A stretch of 64,000 nucleotides of DNA from Vibrio pomeroyi (GTDB lineage Bacteria; Pseudomonadota; Gammaproteobacteria; Enterobacterales; Vibrionaceae), in the NCBI GenBank assembly GCA_041879425.1, contig CP090855.1, forward strand, positions 1,674,001 to 1,738,000. The letters are read 5' to 3'. Shown here piece by piece: positions 42,672 to 51,995 of this stretch. The notes under the pieces were generated by a model. That model was not told the origin of the DNA. It saw nothing but the letters and a program-made list of their open reading frames with translations, and made no database searches. The position numbers and the translations under genes were made by a program. How positions within the stretch are numbered: position 1 is the first letter of the stretch; the number at the start of each line of letters is the position of its first letter.

Positions 42672-44333
42672 ATGTTCTGTATTCAATGTGAACAAACCAT
42701 TCAAACACCCACTGTAAAAGGCTGTTCTTTCGCACAAGGTATGTGTGGCAAAACCTCGGAAGTGTCAGACCTTCAAGATGTGTTGGTGTATTCTCTTCAA
42801 GGTGTTTCTTTTTGGGCAAATTTGGGTCGCACTTGCGATGTTATTGATACTGAAATTGACGAGTGGGCACCAAAAGCGTTCTTCGCAACATTGACCAACG
42901 TTAACTTCGACCCTGCTCGTATCATCGAATTTGCACAGCAATCTCACGAATTTAAACAGCGTTTAGAGCAAAAAGTTCGCGCTGCCGCGACGTTAATTGG
43001 TTTCGAAATTCCAGCGCTTTCTCCTGCCGCGCAGTTCGATCTACCAACAGATTCTTCAGAGCTATTAGCACTTGCGCCACAAGCAGCGGTTAACCGTGGT
43101 CACGACTCTCAACACGAAGATGTGATTGGTCTTCGTCTTCTTTGCCTATACGGCTTAAAAGGTGCTGCGGCTTACATGGAGCACGCACGTGTTCTTGGCC
43201 AAACCGATGATGCAATCTTTGCTGAATACCACGAAATCATGGCTTTCTTAGGTACTGATCCAACCGACCTAAAACAGTTACTTGATACATCAATGCAGAT
43301 TGGCTTGATGAATTACAAAGTAATGGAAATGCTAGACAAGGGCGAGACAGATACGTTTGGTCACCCACAACCTACAACGGTGAATGTGAAGACTAAGAAG
43401 GGTCACTGTATCCTTGTTTCTGGTCACGACCTTCACGATCTAGAAAAGATCCTTCAACAAACCGAAGGCAAGGGCATTAACGTTTACACCAACGGTGAGA
43501 TGCTACCTGCGCACGGTTATCCTGAACTGAACAAGTACCCACACCTTGCGGGTAACTACGGTAGTGCTTGGCAGAACCAACAGAAAGAGTTCGCTAACTT
43601 CCCTGGCGCAATTGTGATGACGTCTAACTGCCTGCTTAACCCAGATGTTGGTGCATATGCTGACCGTCTATTTACACGTAGCATTGTTGGTTGGCCGGGT
43701 GTTGCACACCTTGAAGGCGACGATTTCAGTGCGGTAATCGATTGCGCGCTTGCACAAGAAGGCTTCAAGCATGACGAGATCGAGCAAATGATCACTGTCG
43801 GCTTTGGTCGCAATGCATTGATGGAAGCAGCACCTGCGGTTGTTGAACAAGTGAAAGAAGGCAACATCAAACACTTCTTCCTTGTGGGTGGTTGTGACGG
43901 TGACAAATCTGAACGTAGCTACTACACAGACTTCACAGCCCAAGCGCCAGAAGATTCAGTAATACTAACGCTGGCATGTGGTAAATTCCGTTTTAATAAG
44001 AACCAATTTGGTGACATTAACGGTATCCCGCGTCTGTTAGATGTTGGCCAATGTAACGATGCTTACTCGGCGATTCAGCTTGCGCTTGCACTGTCTCAAG
44101 AGTTTGACTGTGGCATCAACGAACTACCACTAACGCTGGTTCTATCTTGGTTCGAGCAAAAAGCGATTGTTATCCTGCTTACTCTGTTCGCACTGGGTGT
44201 GAAAGGTATCTACACAGGTCCAACAGCGCCTGCATTCCTAACAGAGAACCTACTAAAGATTATTCAAGACGAGTTCGACATGCGTTCTATTTCGACGCCA
44301 GAGCAAGATCTTAAAACAATCTTAGCGGCTTAA
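42672..44333 (+). CDS. hcp: Hybrid-cluster protein (hydroxylamine/NO reductase)
   Basis: The protein has 553 residues. The N-terminal cluster ligands are C3-X2-C6-X11-C18-X6-C25, the spacing of class II Hcp from facultative anaerobes. The hybrid-cluster region is visible in TSNCLLNP, VGGCDGDKSERSYYT and LACGKFRFNK. Hcp reduces NO (and hydroxylamine in vitro) during anaerobic nitrosative stress, with electrons from Hcr. Strong context: hcr follows, and a sigma-54 promoter precedes it. Confidence 0.97.
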   Translation: MFCIQCEQTIQTPTVKGCSFAQGMCGKTSEVSDLQDVLVYSLQGVSFWANLGRTCDVIDTEIDEWAPKAFFATLTNVNFDPARIIEFAQQSHEFKQRLEQKVRAAATLIGFEIPALSPAAQFDLPTDSSELLALAPQAAVNRGHDSQHEDVIGLRLLCLYGLKGAAAYMEHARVLGQTDDAIFAEYHEIMAFLGTDPTDLKQLLDTSMQIGLMNYKVMEMLDKGETDTFGHPQPTTVNVKTKKGHCILVSGHDLHDLEKILQQTEGKGINVYTNGEMLPAHGYPELNKYPHLAGNYGSAWQNQQKEFANFPGAIVMTSNCLLNPDVGAYADRLFTRSIVGWPGVAHLEGDDFSAVIDCALAQEGFKHDEIEQMITVGFGRNALMEAAPAVVEQVKEGNIKHFFLVGGCDGDKSERSYYTDFTAQAPEDSVILTLACGKFRFNKNQFGDINGIPRLLDVGQCNDAYSAIQLALALSQEFDCGINELPLTLVLSWFEQKAIVILLTLFALGVKGIYTGPTAPAFLTENLLKIIQDEFDMRSISTPEQDLKTILAA

Positions 44334-44348
44334 TGTAAGCCCACTCCC

Positions 44349-44397
44349 AAGCCCCGTTGTTGCTGTTCTCTTCGAACGTGCAGCGGCGGGGCTTTTT
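44349..44397 (+). terminator. Intrinsic terminator between hcp and hcr
   Basis: AAGCCCCGTTGTTGC (44349-44363) pairs with GCAGCGGCGGGGCTT (44380-44394) over 15 bp with some G-U pairs, followed by five Ts. It would lower hcr expression relative to hcp unless read through. Confidence 0.8.
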
Positions 44398-44434
44398 AGA
44401 TTTAATTCTTTAGTATCAGTAAGGTGTGTGAACT

Positions 44435-45490
44435 ATGTATGCATGGTCGGATAGCGATTCAATCAATTTAGTGTGTTTAAAGAAATGGCATGAGACGCCA
44501 GATACGGTCAGCTTCGAGCTTGGCAGTATTCCACAAGACCTACATTTCAATTTTAAGCCAGGCCAGTTCATCACGTTGGGCTTGGATATGCCGACAAAAA
44601 CCGATTACCGCGCTTACTCAGTTGCTTCCTGTCCTGAAGACAATCGTTTGAAGCTGACAGTTAAGCGTGTTGAAGGTGGTTTGGTGTCTAACTTTATTGT
44701 CGATGAGCTTGATGAAGGTGATGAGGTTGCGGTTTTAAAACCTGCTGGTGGCTTTAACTGCATTGATTGCATGCCGACTGAGAGCAAGAAGGTAACGCTA
44801 GTCAGTGCAGGTTGTGGGATCACGCCTGTGATGGCGATGGTGAAGTATTGGTTGTCTCAAGATAGTGAGATGGAGATAGACTTCGTCCACATGGCGCGTA
44901 ACAAACTTGAGACTATCTATTTTGAAGAGCTTCACCAGCTCGATGAAGCGTATGACAACTTCAACCTCAAGTTGCTGCTTAAAGATAACCAAGGCACTAA
45001 AGCGCCTCAAGGTCGACTGGATAAGAACTGGTTGGTGAAACTGAGCCCAGACATCCTAGACAGAACCGTTTATCTTTGTGGCCCTGTTGGCTTTATGCAA
45101 GACATAGAAAGCTACCTGAAAGAGCTTGAGTTCAACATGGACAACTTCTATCAAGAGAGCTTTACTCCTGCTACTCAGAATGCTCAGCAAGAAGAGTCAC
45201 AAGTCGAGGCTTCTGGAGATACGAATAGTGCCGTTAAGGTATTTGTCCCAACGTTTGGCAAAGAAGTGGAAGCCGAGGCGGGGACGCCATTAGCCGACTC
45301 TTTAGAGCAAGCAGGGGTACCCATTATTATTGCGTGTCGCAGCGGTATTTGTGGCTCGTGTAAATGTAAAGTGACCAAAGGTTCGGTGGAATCTAGCAGC
45401 CAAGAGACACTGACAGCAGAAGAGATTGAACAAGGATACGTATTGGCGTGTTCAAGCACGATTCAGTCGGATGTTGAGGTTGAGTTGTAA
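44435..45490 (+). CDS. hcr: NADH oxidoreductase of the hybrid-cluster protein
   Basis: The protein has 351 residues. An FAD-binding ferredoxin-reductase domain (DYRAYSVASCPEDN) and NAD-binding part (VSAGCGITPVMAM, CGPVGFM) are followed by a plant-type 2Fe-2S domain with ligands in CRSGICGSCKCKV and a final LACS. It passes electrons from NADH to Hcp. It lies 101 bases after hcp, beyond the terminator. Confidence 0.95.
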   Translation: MYAWSDSDSINLVCLKKWHETPDTVSFELGSIPQDLHFNFKPGQFITLGLDMPTKTDYRAYSVASCPEDNRLKLTVKRVEGGLVSNFIVDELDEGDEVAVLKPAGGFNCIDCMPTESKKVTLVSAGCGITPVMAMVKYWLSQDSEMEIDFVHMARNKLETIYFEELHQLDEAYDNFNLKLLLKDNQGTKAPQGRLDKNWLVKLSPDILDRTVYLCGPVGFMQDIESYLKELEFNMDNFYQESFTPATQNAQQEESQVEASGDTNSAVKVFVPTFGKEVEAEAGTPLADSLEQAGVPIIIACRSGICGSCKCKVTKGSVESSSQETLTAEEIEQGYVLACSSTIQSDVEVEL

Positions 45491-45525
45491 CAGATATGAA
45501 GGCTAGCGAGGCTGGATGTAAAAAG

Positions 45526-45563
45526 GCCACCTAGATCAGTTAGAGAGAGCAGATCTAAGTGGC
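45526..45563. terminator. Hairpin terminator after hcr
   Basis: GCCAC-C-TAGATC (45526-45537) pairs with GATCTA-A-GTGGC (45552-45563); A and T tracts lie on both sides. Confidence 0.7.
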
Positions 45564-45602
45564 AACCCTTTTGTTTATACGGGGGAGTAAAACAGAAGGG
45601 GT

Positions 45603-45627
45603 TGCGAAGCCTGAAACAGGCTTCGCA
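45603..45627 (-). terminator. Hairpin after the GAPDH gene
   Basis: TGCGAAGCCTG (45603-45613) pairs perfectly with CAGGCTTCGCA (45617-45627) around three bases. On the minus strand only a mixed pyrimidine tract follows, so it may protect the 3' end more than terminate. Confidence 0.5.
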
Positions 45628-45669
45628 GATATAGTTATTATGTTGTGGAGCTGATTTTACTCAGAGATC

Positions 45670-47106
45670 TTAAACCGCTGGGTAAGTCTTGTAGCGAACA
45701 CCCATCATCTGTTCCATACAGTGAACAACTTGGCAGCTGTAGCCAAACTCGTTGTCGTACCAAATGTAAAGAACAGCGCGGTTGTCTTGCGCGATAGTTG
45801 CAACACCGTCAACGACACCAGGGTGGCGAGAACCAACCAAGTCAGTAGATACAATCTCAGTTGAATCGGTGTAATCAATTTGAGCGGACAGAGCAGAAGA
45901 CAGCGCCATTTCACGTAGGTACGCGTTTAGCTCGTCTTTGCTAGTGCCTTTCTCAAGGTTTAGGTTTGCTACTGCCATTGAAACGTTTGGCGTAGGCACG
46001 CGAATCGCATTACCCGTTAGCTTACCTTCCATCTCTGGCATCGCTTTTGATACTGCTTTTGCAGCACCGGTCGATGTCAGTACCATGTTCAATGAAGCAG
46101 CACGACCACGACGGTCACCTGAGTGGAAGTTGTCGATTAGGTTTTGGTCATTAGTGAATGAGTGAACCGTTTCGATGTGACCCGATAGAACGCCAAACTT
46201 GTCGTGAACCGCTTTCAATACTGGTGTAATCGCGTTGGTTGTACAGCTTGCTGCCGAGATGATTGTGTCTTCTGGCTTAATCACATCTTCATTCACACCA
46301 AATACAACGTTTTTAATGTCGCCTTTGCCAGGTGCAGTAAGAAGAACTTTGCTAGCGCCGTTACAAGCAACGTGTTGGCTTAGGCCTTCAGCGTCACGCC
46401 ACACACCTGTGTTATCAACAACTAATGCGTTATCAATGCCGTAAGCAGTGTAATCGACTTCTTCTGGCTTGTTTGCGTAGATAACTTGGATGAAGTTACC
46501 GTTAACGATGATCGCTTTGCGTTCTTGATCTACCACGATGCTGCCGTTGAATTGGCCATGTACTGAGTCACGACGTAGCAAGCTTGCGCGTTTTTCTAAA
46601 TCACCATCTTTACCGCCACGAACTACGATTGCACGTAAACGAAGTGGGTAACCCGGGCCGCTTTTCTCTACAAGAATACGAGTTAGCAGACGACCGATAC
46701 GACCGAAGCCGTACAACACAACGTCACGAGGTTTCGTCATCGCGTCGCCTTCAAGCGAACCCATTAGAGCCGTTTGAAGGAAGTCATCCATCGCGCTAAG
46801 GTCTTCGTGGTTTTCCCAGTACTGAGCGGCTAGACGACCAACATCAACGCGGCATGGAGACAAGCGCATTGATAGTAGATGCTGGATAATTGGTTGAGTT
46901 TGTTCTGCGGTTAGCGGTGAGCCAGTGTAACGTTTTGCGATGCGGTGAGCTTTGATGATGTCGATAGTGGTTGCGTTAACTAAGGTCTTACCGAAGAGGA
47001 TAACTTCTACGCCTTTTTGGCGGTATAACTGACCTAAAGTTGGAGCGATGGATTCAGCAATAGTTTGACTAGTTTGCCAGTCTAGGAGGTGCTTTTCGGG
47101 ACTCAT
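45670..47106 (-). CDS. Glyceraldehyde-3-phosphate dehydrogenase with long N-terminal extension
   Basis: At 478 residues it is about 130-140 longer than standard GapA. Residues 126-470 hold the GAPDH domains: Rossmann motif GFGRIGR (133-139), catalytic Cys288 in SAASCTTN, the HSFTNDQN His region, and WYDNEFGYS near the end. The first 125 residues are a separate helical region (LGQLYRQKGVEVILFGKTLV, RLSPCRVDVGRL) with no motif that I know. It catalyses NAD(P)-dependent oxidation of GAP to 1,3-bisphosphoglycerate or the reverse. It is a single gene. Confidence 0.93.
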   Translation of the reverse strand: MSPEKHLLDWQTSQTIAESIAPTLGQLYRQKGVEVILFGKTLVNATTIDIIKAHRIAKRYTGSPLTAEQTQPIIQHLLSMRLSPCRVDVGRLAAQYWENHEDLSAMDDFLQTALMGSLEGDAMTKPRDVVLYGFGRIGRLLTRILVEKSGPGYPLRLRAIVVRGGKDGDLEKRASLLRRDSVHGQFNGSIVVDQERKAIIVNGNFIQVIYANKPEEVDYTAYGIDNALVVDNTGVWRDAEGLSQHVACNGASKVLLTAPGKGDIKNVVFGVNEDVIKPEDTIISAASCTTNAITPVLKAVHDKFGVLSGHIETVHSFTNDQNLIDNFHSGDRRGRAASLNMVLTSTGAAKAVSKAMPEMEGKLTGNAIRVPTPNVSMAVANLNLEKGTSKDELNAYLREMALSSALSAQIDYTDSTEIVSTDLVGSRHPGVVDGVATIAQDNRAVLYIWYDNEFGYSCQVVHCMEQMMGVRYKTYPAV

Positions 47107-47872
47107 CTTTACTCGGGACCTTTCACGTTAAGTTTCTGCAGTCATGGCGGTTGTAGGGAAGCCAATCAGCATAGGGGGTTGAGCTATCAAGCGGTGGTCT
47201 TTAATGCCACTTAATTCTGCTTGAATGCGTTGTGTGTAACTTGTAATTTTTATGTGGCAGGATTGTAAGGTACGACTGGTTATTCTGCTAGGAAAAATAA
47301 ATGCAGATAAATTATCTGCAAGTTGGCGTTATAATAGCCATAAATCAAGATTTCAGTATTAAGAAAGACTATTGACTTTAACAATCTGTAGTACTTAATT
47401 TTCGCCAAAAAATACTCAAATCAAAATATTATATGTAATAAAAGTCATACCTATCATTCAAGGTGTGATCATTAACTCAAGTTACACTGAATTGGTAAAC
47501 AATAGATAAGCTGAACAATGGGTTTTGCTGTTCGACTTTCGAATAAGCCGAGGTTGAGTGGAAAAACAGCAAGACGCAAACGATTGGATCTCAAAAATTT
47601 AACCTAATTTTCGACTTTGTTAGTGTGTAGGGCGGTGATTCGCTACCTCACGGCGTTGAACCTCTTCCTCTTTTACTTGTTATGCGAGTGATAATAACTC
47701 GGTAAACCTTTCTACTTTGATCGCACTGATATCAATGCTTGTTCATTTTAAATGTCCGTTCTGGACTCGGAGTATCGTTTGTTCATATCCAATTTGATCA
47801 ATAACCTCTGTTAATGTCCTATTCTTAACTTGGGCTAGGTAAATTACTTTCGGGAAGGGAGTAGTTATAAAA
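47107..47872. other. Long intergenic region with a 19-base palindrome
   Basis: This 766-base divergent region has no convincing gene. It holds a perfect inverted repeat TGCAGATAA-A-TTATCTGCA (47302-47320), a TATAAT at 47329-47334, and a 28-codon basic ORF from ATG 47518 with a weak ribosome site. Promoters for GAPDH and for the hybrid kinase must lie here. Confidence 0.5.
47302..47320. promoter_or_regulatory. Palindrome upstream of the GAPDH gene
   Basis: TGCAGATAA and TTATCTGCA are exact reverse complements around one A, about 200 bases upstream of the GAPDH start. It is not a good match to the HexR box that I would expect for a gap gene. Confidence 0.45.
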
Positions 47873-50497
47873 ATGATAAATATGTCAATTAGATGGCGTC
47901 TTATTTTTCTTTCCACCGTTTCTGTATTCATTATGTTTGGGTTTACAGTTAACGAAGTGCTAAAGAACGATAAGAAGATGAATCACCTTGAAACAACGCG
48001 TATTAAGGTCGAAGCGCTTCAATCTTTTAATACCATTTCAAGTAGTGCTTATCGATGGTTGGTTCTGTCTAATGACTCCCCTGAGAAAGGTCAGTTGCTG
48101 TTAAAACTGCAATCAGAATTGGATAAGCTCACTCAATATGAGGTTCGACTTCAACAGTTCGACAGTAACTGGAGCGTTGAACCGCAGTTGGTTGAGCTTA
48201 AAAGCGTGTTGATGAGGCTTGCTCAAGAAACAGAAACCCCGAACAACACACAATTGACCGAACGCGCATTCGACTTGCTGAAAGACGTTTTGATGGAGTT
48301 GTCTGAATATCAAATGATCTTAGTCGATGAAGATATCGGTCAGGCTGATGCGGTGTTCGTCCATCTCACTAACTATGTATTCTGGACTCAGAGAGAAGCG
48401 TGGTTAAGCTACAGCCTGTACCGTACTCCAGAATTAAAAAATCAATATCTACTGAGTTATGTTGGTGCATTGGAAAGGCAACAACAGTTGTTAGATTCGT
48501 ATTTTCGATCGGGCACTCGCTCCCCAGAAATTAGAGAACTGTTAAACGCTTTCTCCAAAGATGAACTTCAAAACAGCTTCACATCACGAATCCTCGAAGG
48601 GGACTTCTCGTCACCTGAAATCTATGACCACCTCAAAGGCTTGGAGCTTAAAAAACGCGCTATTTCAAAAGCGATTGGCGCTTATACCAAGCAGTTGCAG
48701 TTCGATCTAACAGAGAACATCGCGCTACAGAAAAGACAAACCTTGGTCATGACACTGCTGATTCTGGCTGCATCAGGTGTTTTGCTGTGGCTCGGTATCG
48801 CAACCTCTCTGCGTTTAAATCGCAACCTCTCGCTGATTCTTAAAGGGGTAACAGAATGCGCAGATAGTTATGGCAAGCCCAAGGTGATTCACATTCAAGG
48901 GAACGATGAACTTGCTGAATTTACTGAGGCTCTGAACCGAGTGATGGAGCGTAACTATCATCACAACAAAGAGTTAATAAAAGCCAAGGAAGACGCGATT
49001 TCAGCGAATAAAGCGAAAAGTGCTTTTCTTGCCAATATGTCTCATGAAATTCGTACGCCGCTTAATGGGATTATCGGCATGGCGGAGATCTTGTCTCAGA
49101 GCCAGTTAAGTGCCAACCAACAAGAAGTGCTAGGGGATATTGAATCGTCTTCTCACTCGTTGTTAGTGCTACTGAATGACATTCTAGACCTGTCTAAAAT
49201 CGAGTCGGGCAACTTGATGTTGTCGCCACACAATGCTGATTTGCGTGAAGCTGTGTATGACTCGGTGAGTGTGATTTTATCCAAAGCGATCAGTAAAGAC
49301 ATCGAACTCGACATCAACATCGACTCCCAAACTCCGCCACAATTGTTCTTTGATGAATACCGAGTTAGGCAAGTGCTGACGAACTTGTTGTCTAACGCCA
49401 TCAAGTTTACGTCTAAAGGAACGATCACGACGGACATTGCGTACACGCCCATGTCTTTGGGAAGAGGAAAGCTTGAATGCAGTGTGTCGGATTCTGGGAT
49501 AGGCATTGAGCCAGAGAAGTTAGAATCCATTTTTGAACCCTTCACACAAGAAGATGGCAGCATCACGCGCCAATTTGGTGGTACAGGGCTTGGGCTTGCC
49601 ATTTGTCGACAGCTTGTTGATTTGATGGGTGGCTATATTACTGCGCGCTCAGTGAAAGGAGAGGGCTCGACGTTCACTTTTTGTTTGTATGTCGACATTG
49701 TTGAATCTCAGGTTCAAAGCTTCGAGAATTTGAGCTCCGTGACGGTTGTCTCGAACTCTTTCAATTACCTAGACCAATTGGTGAAAGAGTGTGAACGCTT
49801 GAATGTTCGTCCTAATGTCGTTTCATCTATTGCGGACCTCGATGACAGCCTCAAAGAGAGCGATTTCATACTGTATTGTCATACGCTGCATCACTCAATG
49901 GAGAAGGACTTGGCGGCACTAAAGGCCGTATATCCGCTTTCTCGTGTGATCGTGTGTCAGCATCACCTATTTAAAACCAACCTAATCACAGAGACAGTGC
50001 ACTCGACTCATACCTTGCCATTTTTGGGCCGACGATTCTTCAATAGCTTGCAATCACTGGATGTCGGCGAAGAGCCAGCACCGCAGGCGGAACCGAAGGA
50101 TGAAGAGGTTCGTTCGCTGAATCGACGTATTTTGATTGTTGAAGACAATTTAATGAACCAGAAAATAGCGAGCTTCTTCCTTGAACAAGCGGGTTATGAG
50201 TATTTGATTGCCAGTAACGGACAAGAAGCGGTGGACGTGATCACTCAAGGTGCCCAGTTTGATGCCATCTTAATGGATTGTATGATGCCTGTGATGGATG
50301 GCATCACCGCGACTCGAGCTATTCGACAGTGGGAGTGTGAACAAGAAGCCACACCACTGCCGATCATTGCCTTAACTGCCAGTGTATTAGAAGAAGACAT
50401 CAAAGATTGTTTTGAAGCGGGCATGAACGCTTACTTGCCCAAGCCTTATAAATCCCACCAGTTGTACGATCTTTTCAGTAGTCTTGATATCGTCTAG
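47873..50497 (+). CDS. Hybrid sensor histidine kinase / response regulator
   Basis: The 874-residue inner-membrane protein has TM1 at about residues 7-25, a large sensing region rich in helices to about 285, and TM2 at about 290-310. It then has a HAMP-like linker, dimerisation helix with His391 (NMSHEIRTPLNGIIGM), ATPase domain (NLLSNAIKFT, DSGIGI, GTGLGLAI), a degenerate middle segment (about 610-730) and a C-terminal receiver with Asp802 in ILMDCMMPVMDG. No histidine phosphotransfer domain is attached. It has no partner gene nearby, so its output may be through a separate phosphotransfer protein. The 4-base end overlap is convergent. Confidence 0.93.
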   Translation: MINMSIRWRLIFLSTVSVFIMFGFTVNEVLKNDKKMNHLETTRIKVEALQSFNTISSSAYRWLVLSNDSPEKGQLLLKLQSELDKLTQYEVRLQQFDSNWSVEPQLVELKSVLMRLAQETETPNNTQLTERAFDLLKDVLMELSEYQMILVDEDIGQADAVFVHLTNYVFWTQREAWLSYSLYRTPELKNQYLLSYVGALERQQQLLDSYFRSGTRSPEIRELLNAFSKDELQNSFTSRILEGDFSSPEIYDHLKGLELKKRAISKAIGAYTKQLQFDLTENIALQKRQTLVMTLLILAASGVLLWLGIATSLRLNRNLSLILKGVTECADSYGKPKVIHIQGNDELAEFTEALNRVMERNYHHNKELIKAKEDAISANKAKSAFLANMSHEIRTPLNGIIGMAEILSQSQLSANQQEVLGDIESSSHSLLVLLNDILDLSKIESGNLMLSPHNADLREAVYDSVSVILSKAISKDIELDINIDSQTPPQLFFDEYRVRQVLTNLLSNAIKFTSKGTITTDIAYTPMSLGRGKLECSVSDSGIGIEPEKLESIFEPFTQEDGSITRQFGGTGLGLAICRQLVDLMGGYITARSVKGEGSTFTFCLYVDIVESQVQSFENLSSVTVVSNSFNYLDQLVKECERLNVRPNVVSSIADLDDSLKESDFILYCHTLHHSMEKDLAALKAVYPLSRVIVCQHHLFKTNLITETVHSTHTLPFLGRRFFNSLQSLDVGEEPAPQAEPKDEEVRSLNRRILIVEDNLMNQKIASFFLEQAGYEYLIASNGQEAVDVITQGAQFDAILMDCMMPVMDGITATRAIRQWECEQEATPLPIIALTASVLEEDIKDCFEAGMNAYLPKPYKSHQLYDLFSSLDIV

Positions 50498-50730
50498 CGG
50501 ACTTCTAAGCCAAGGTTGTACTGCGCAAGACAGCGACCTACATAGCTGATTTTCAATACTGCAGCGACTAAGATTGTGCTGATGTGAGCGACGATTTGAA
50601 TCGGCAGTGAGAAGTGGTCGGCCATAGGATAAGCAACAATAATGCTGAGTAGCATAAGTAACGCGGTGATCGCTAAACTGAAGTTCGATACAGAAAGTAG
50701 AGTTTGAAAGCGTTGAGTCATAGTTTTCAT
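50494..50730 (-). CDS. Small membrane protein of unknown function
   Basis: The 78-residue protein has two membrane segments (LAITALLMLLSIIVAYPMA and IVAHISTILVAAVLKISYVG). It ends with a small cytoplasmic-looking tail. AGGA lies 8 bases before the ATG. It overlaps the end of the hybrid kinase gene by 4 bases on the opposite strand. No family is recognised. Confidence 0.75.
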   Translation of the reverse strand: MKTMTQRFQTLLSVSNFSLAITALLMLLSIIVAYPMADHFSLPIQIVAHISTILVAAVLKISYVGRCLAQYNLGLEVR

Positions 50731-50845
50731 ATTGAATTCCTAATTGCTATTAGTTTCTTTTGATACTTAGTAAGAGCAATTAGCGTTCCATTTTTTATTT
50801 TAGTTAAATATCAACACCTTAATTAAATGTCAAGTGCCAGTTGTG

Positions 50846-50880
50846 TCAAAAAGACATGGTTAATAACCGTGTCTTTTTGA
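50846..50880. terminator. Strong hairpin terminator
   Basis: CAAAAAGACATGGTT (50847-50861) pairs with AACCGTGTCTTTTTG (50865-50879), a 15-bp stem with one wobble and a 3-base loop, in front of the M15 peptidase 3' end. Confidence 0.88.
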
Positions 50881-50901
50881 CTTGTTGTTATCCATTTGTA
50901 A

Positions 50902-51528
50902 TCACCAGTTTCTGAAGCCGCAAGTGTCGATGTGGAATCGAACGCCGGCGTACAGGCCTAATCCTACGTTATTCTTCTGCCCGTATTCAGCGTGAATTTT
51001 TTTGAGCTTAACGTGCAAATCTGCTCGAGAAATACCGTTGGCTGGGACAAGATCTAAGGCGCAGAACTCTAAGTGTTTACTTTGCAGGGCACCGCCAGCT
51101 TGTTGATTGTAGAGTTTTGAACGTTCACCAGAAACAGGAATAACCACGCCGATTTCAGGCTCGATGTATTGTTGAATGTACTTCAAGGTGTTGATCATGT
51201 TGGGTACATGCTTCTTATTGGGAAGGGTAAACAAGGTGGTGTTACTCATTGCCCAGTCTGTCCCTTGTAATAACACCAGATGCAAAGGCATGCTTTGCGT
51301 GATACCTGCATCTTTGAGCTGTTGCCCGATCTCTCTTACTTGGTCTTCTGCGTGGTTAAGCAACATCCAACCACGAAATGCCGAGCGAGTCGGAACCTTG
51401 TAGCCATGAACATCCACCACGAGGTCTTCGTAGGTGATTTCAGTCTCTTCGGTATAAAGTCTTTTAAATTCTTCAGGGTAGGGTTGAGTGGTTGATAGCG
51501 CTAAGGTAATTAGGATGCTTGAGTACAT
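50902..51528 (-). CDS. M15-family peptidase-like protein (D-Ala-D-Ala carboxypeptidase fold)
   Basis: This 208-residue protein has a short hydrophobic start (MYSSILITLALSTTQPYP) that may be a weak signal peptide. The C-terminal half matches Peptidase_M15 zinc enzymes: SGERSKLYNQQAGGALQSKH, LDLVP and YAGVRFHIDTCGFRNW, which supply the expected His, Asp and His zinc ligands (GGAxxSxHxxxxAxD and HxDxGxxRxW). These enzymes trim peptidoglycan stems or process endolysin-type substrates. It is a single gene with its own terminator. Confidence 0.8.
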   Translation of the reverse strand: MYSSILITLALSTTQPYPEEFKRLYTEETEITYEDLVVDVHGYKVPTRSAFRGWMLLNHAEDQVREIGQQLKDAGITQSMPLHLVLLQGTDWAMSNTTLFTLPNKKHVPNMINTLKYIQQYIEPEIGVVIPVSGERSKLYNQQAGGALQSKHLEFCALDLVPANGISRADLHVKLKKIHAEYGQKNNVGLGLYAGVRFHIDTCGFRNW

Positions 51529-51623
51529 AAGGTGGCTCCATTACTTACGTTGGCTTTGCTAGTGATATTTGAGTCAGTAAATGCGTAAGCTTAAGTATAG
51601 ACACTGAAATTTATGTACAAAAA

Positions 51624-51645
51624 AACCCACTACAAAGAGTGGGTT
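51624..51645 (-). terminator. Terminator of tmaR
   Basis: AACCCACT (51624-51631) pairs with AGTGGGTT (51638-51645); a run of As before it gives a T tract on the minus strand. Confidence 0.85.
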
Positions 51646-51680
51646 ACTAACATTATTACAAGTTAATCAACGAGGTGAGA

Positions 51681-51995
51681 TTACTTCTTACCTTGGATTT
51701 GCTTGTCTTCTTCTGTTAGTTCACGAATGCGGCGGCTGATGTCGCGACGAGCTTTAGAAATCTCTGCACTCTTGATGATGTGATCATCAACGCGGTCTTC
51801 GTAGTCTGCTTTCATGTTTTTGATAATGCCTAGGATCTCATCGTGAGTCATCTCTGGCTTGATGTAATCAAGTAGGTTATCAAGAAGGTCGACACGCTTG
51901 CGGTTGTCACGAACTTTCTTTTCGTTGTCTAAAAGTTCACGCTTAAGTTTGTTCTTACGTCGTGCTTGGTTAACAATTTCAAATACGCTGCTCAT
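51681..51995 (-). CDS. tmaR: TmaR (YeeX, UPF0265/DUF496)
   Basis: The 104-residue, highly charged coiled-coil protein matches E. coli YeeX/TmaR: RRKNKLKRELLDNEKKVRDNRKRVDLLDNLLDYIKP and MKADYEDRVDDHIIKSAEISKARRDI. TmaR clusters at the cell pole and binds PTS enzyme I, limiting sugar uptake. The phosphorylated Tyr of E. coli TmaR is kept as Tyr65 (ADYEDR), while the nearby second Tyr is His72 here. It is a single gene. Confidence 0.93.
   Translation of the reverse strand: MSSVFEIVNQARRKNKLKRELLDNEKKVRDNRKRVDLLDNLLDYIKPEMTHDEILGIIKNMKADYEDRVDDHIIKSAEISKARRDISRRIRELTEEDKQIQGKK

Noticed and set aside
47518..47604. A 28-codon basic ORF in the GAPDH/kinase intergenic region.
   Set aside because: The ribosome-binding site is weak and nothing supports conservation; it is mentioned only in the intergenic entry.
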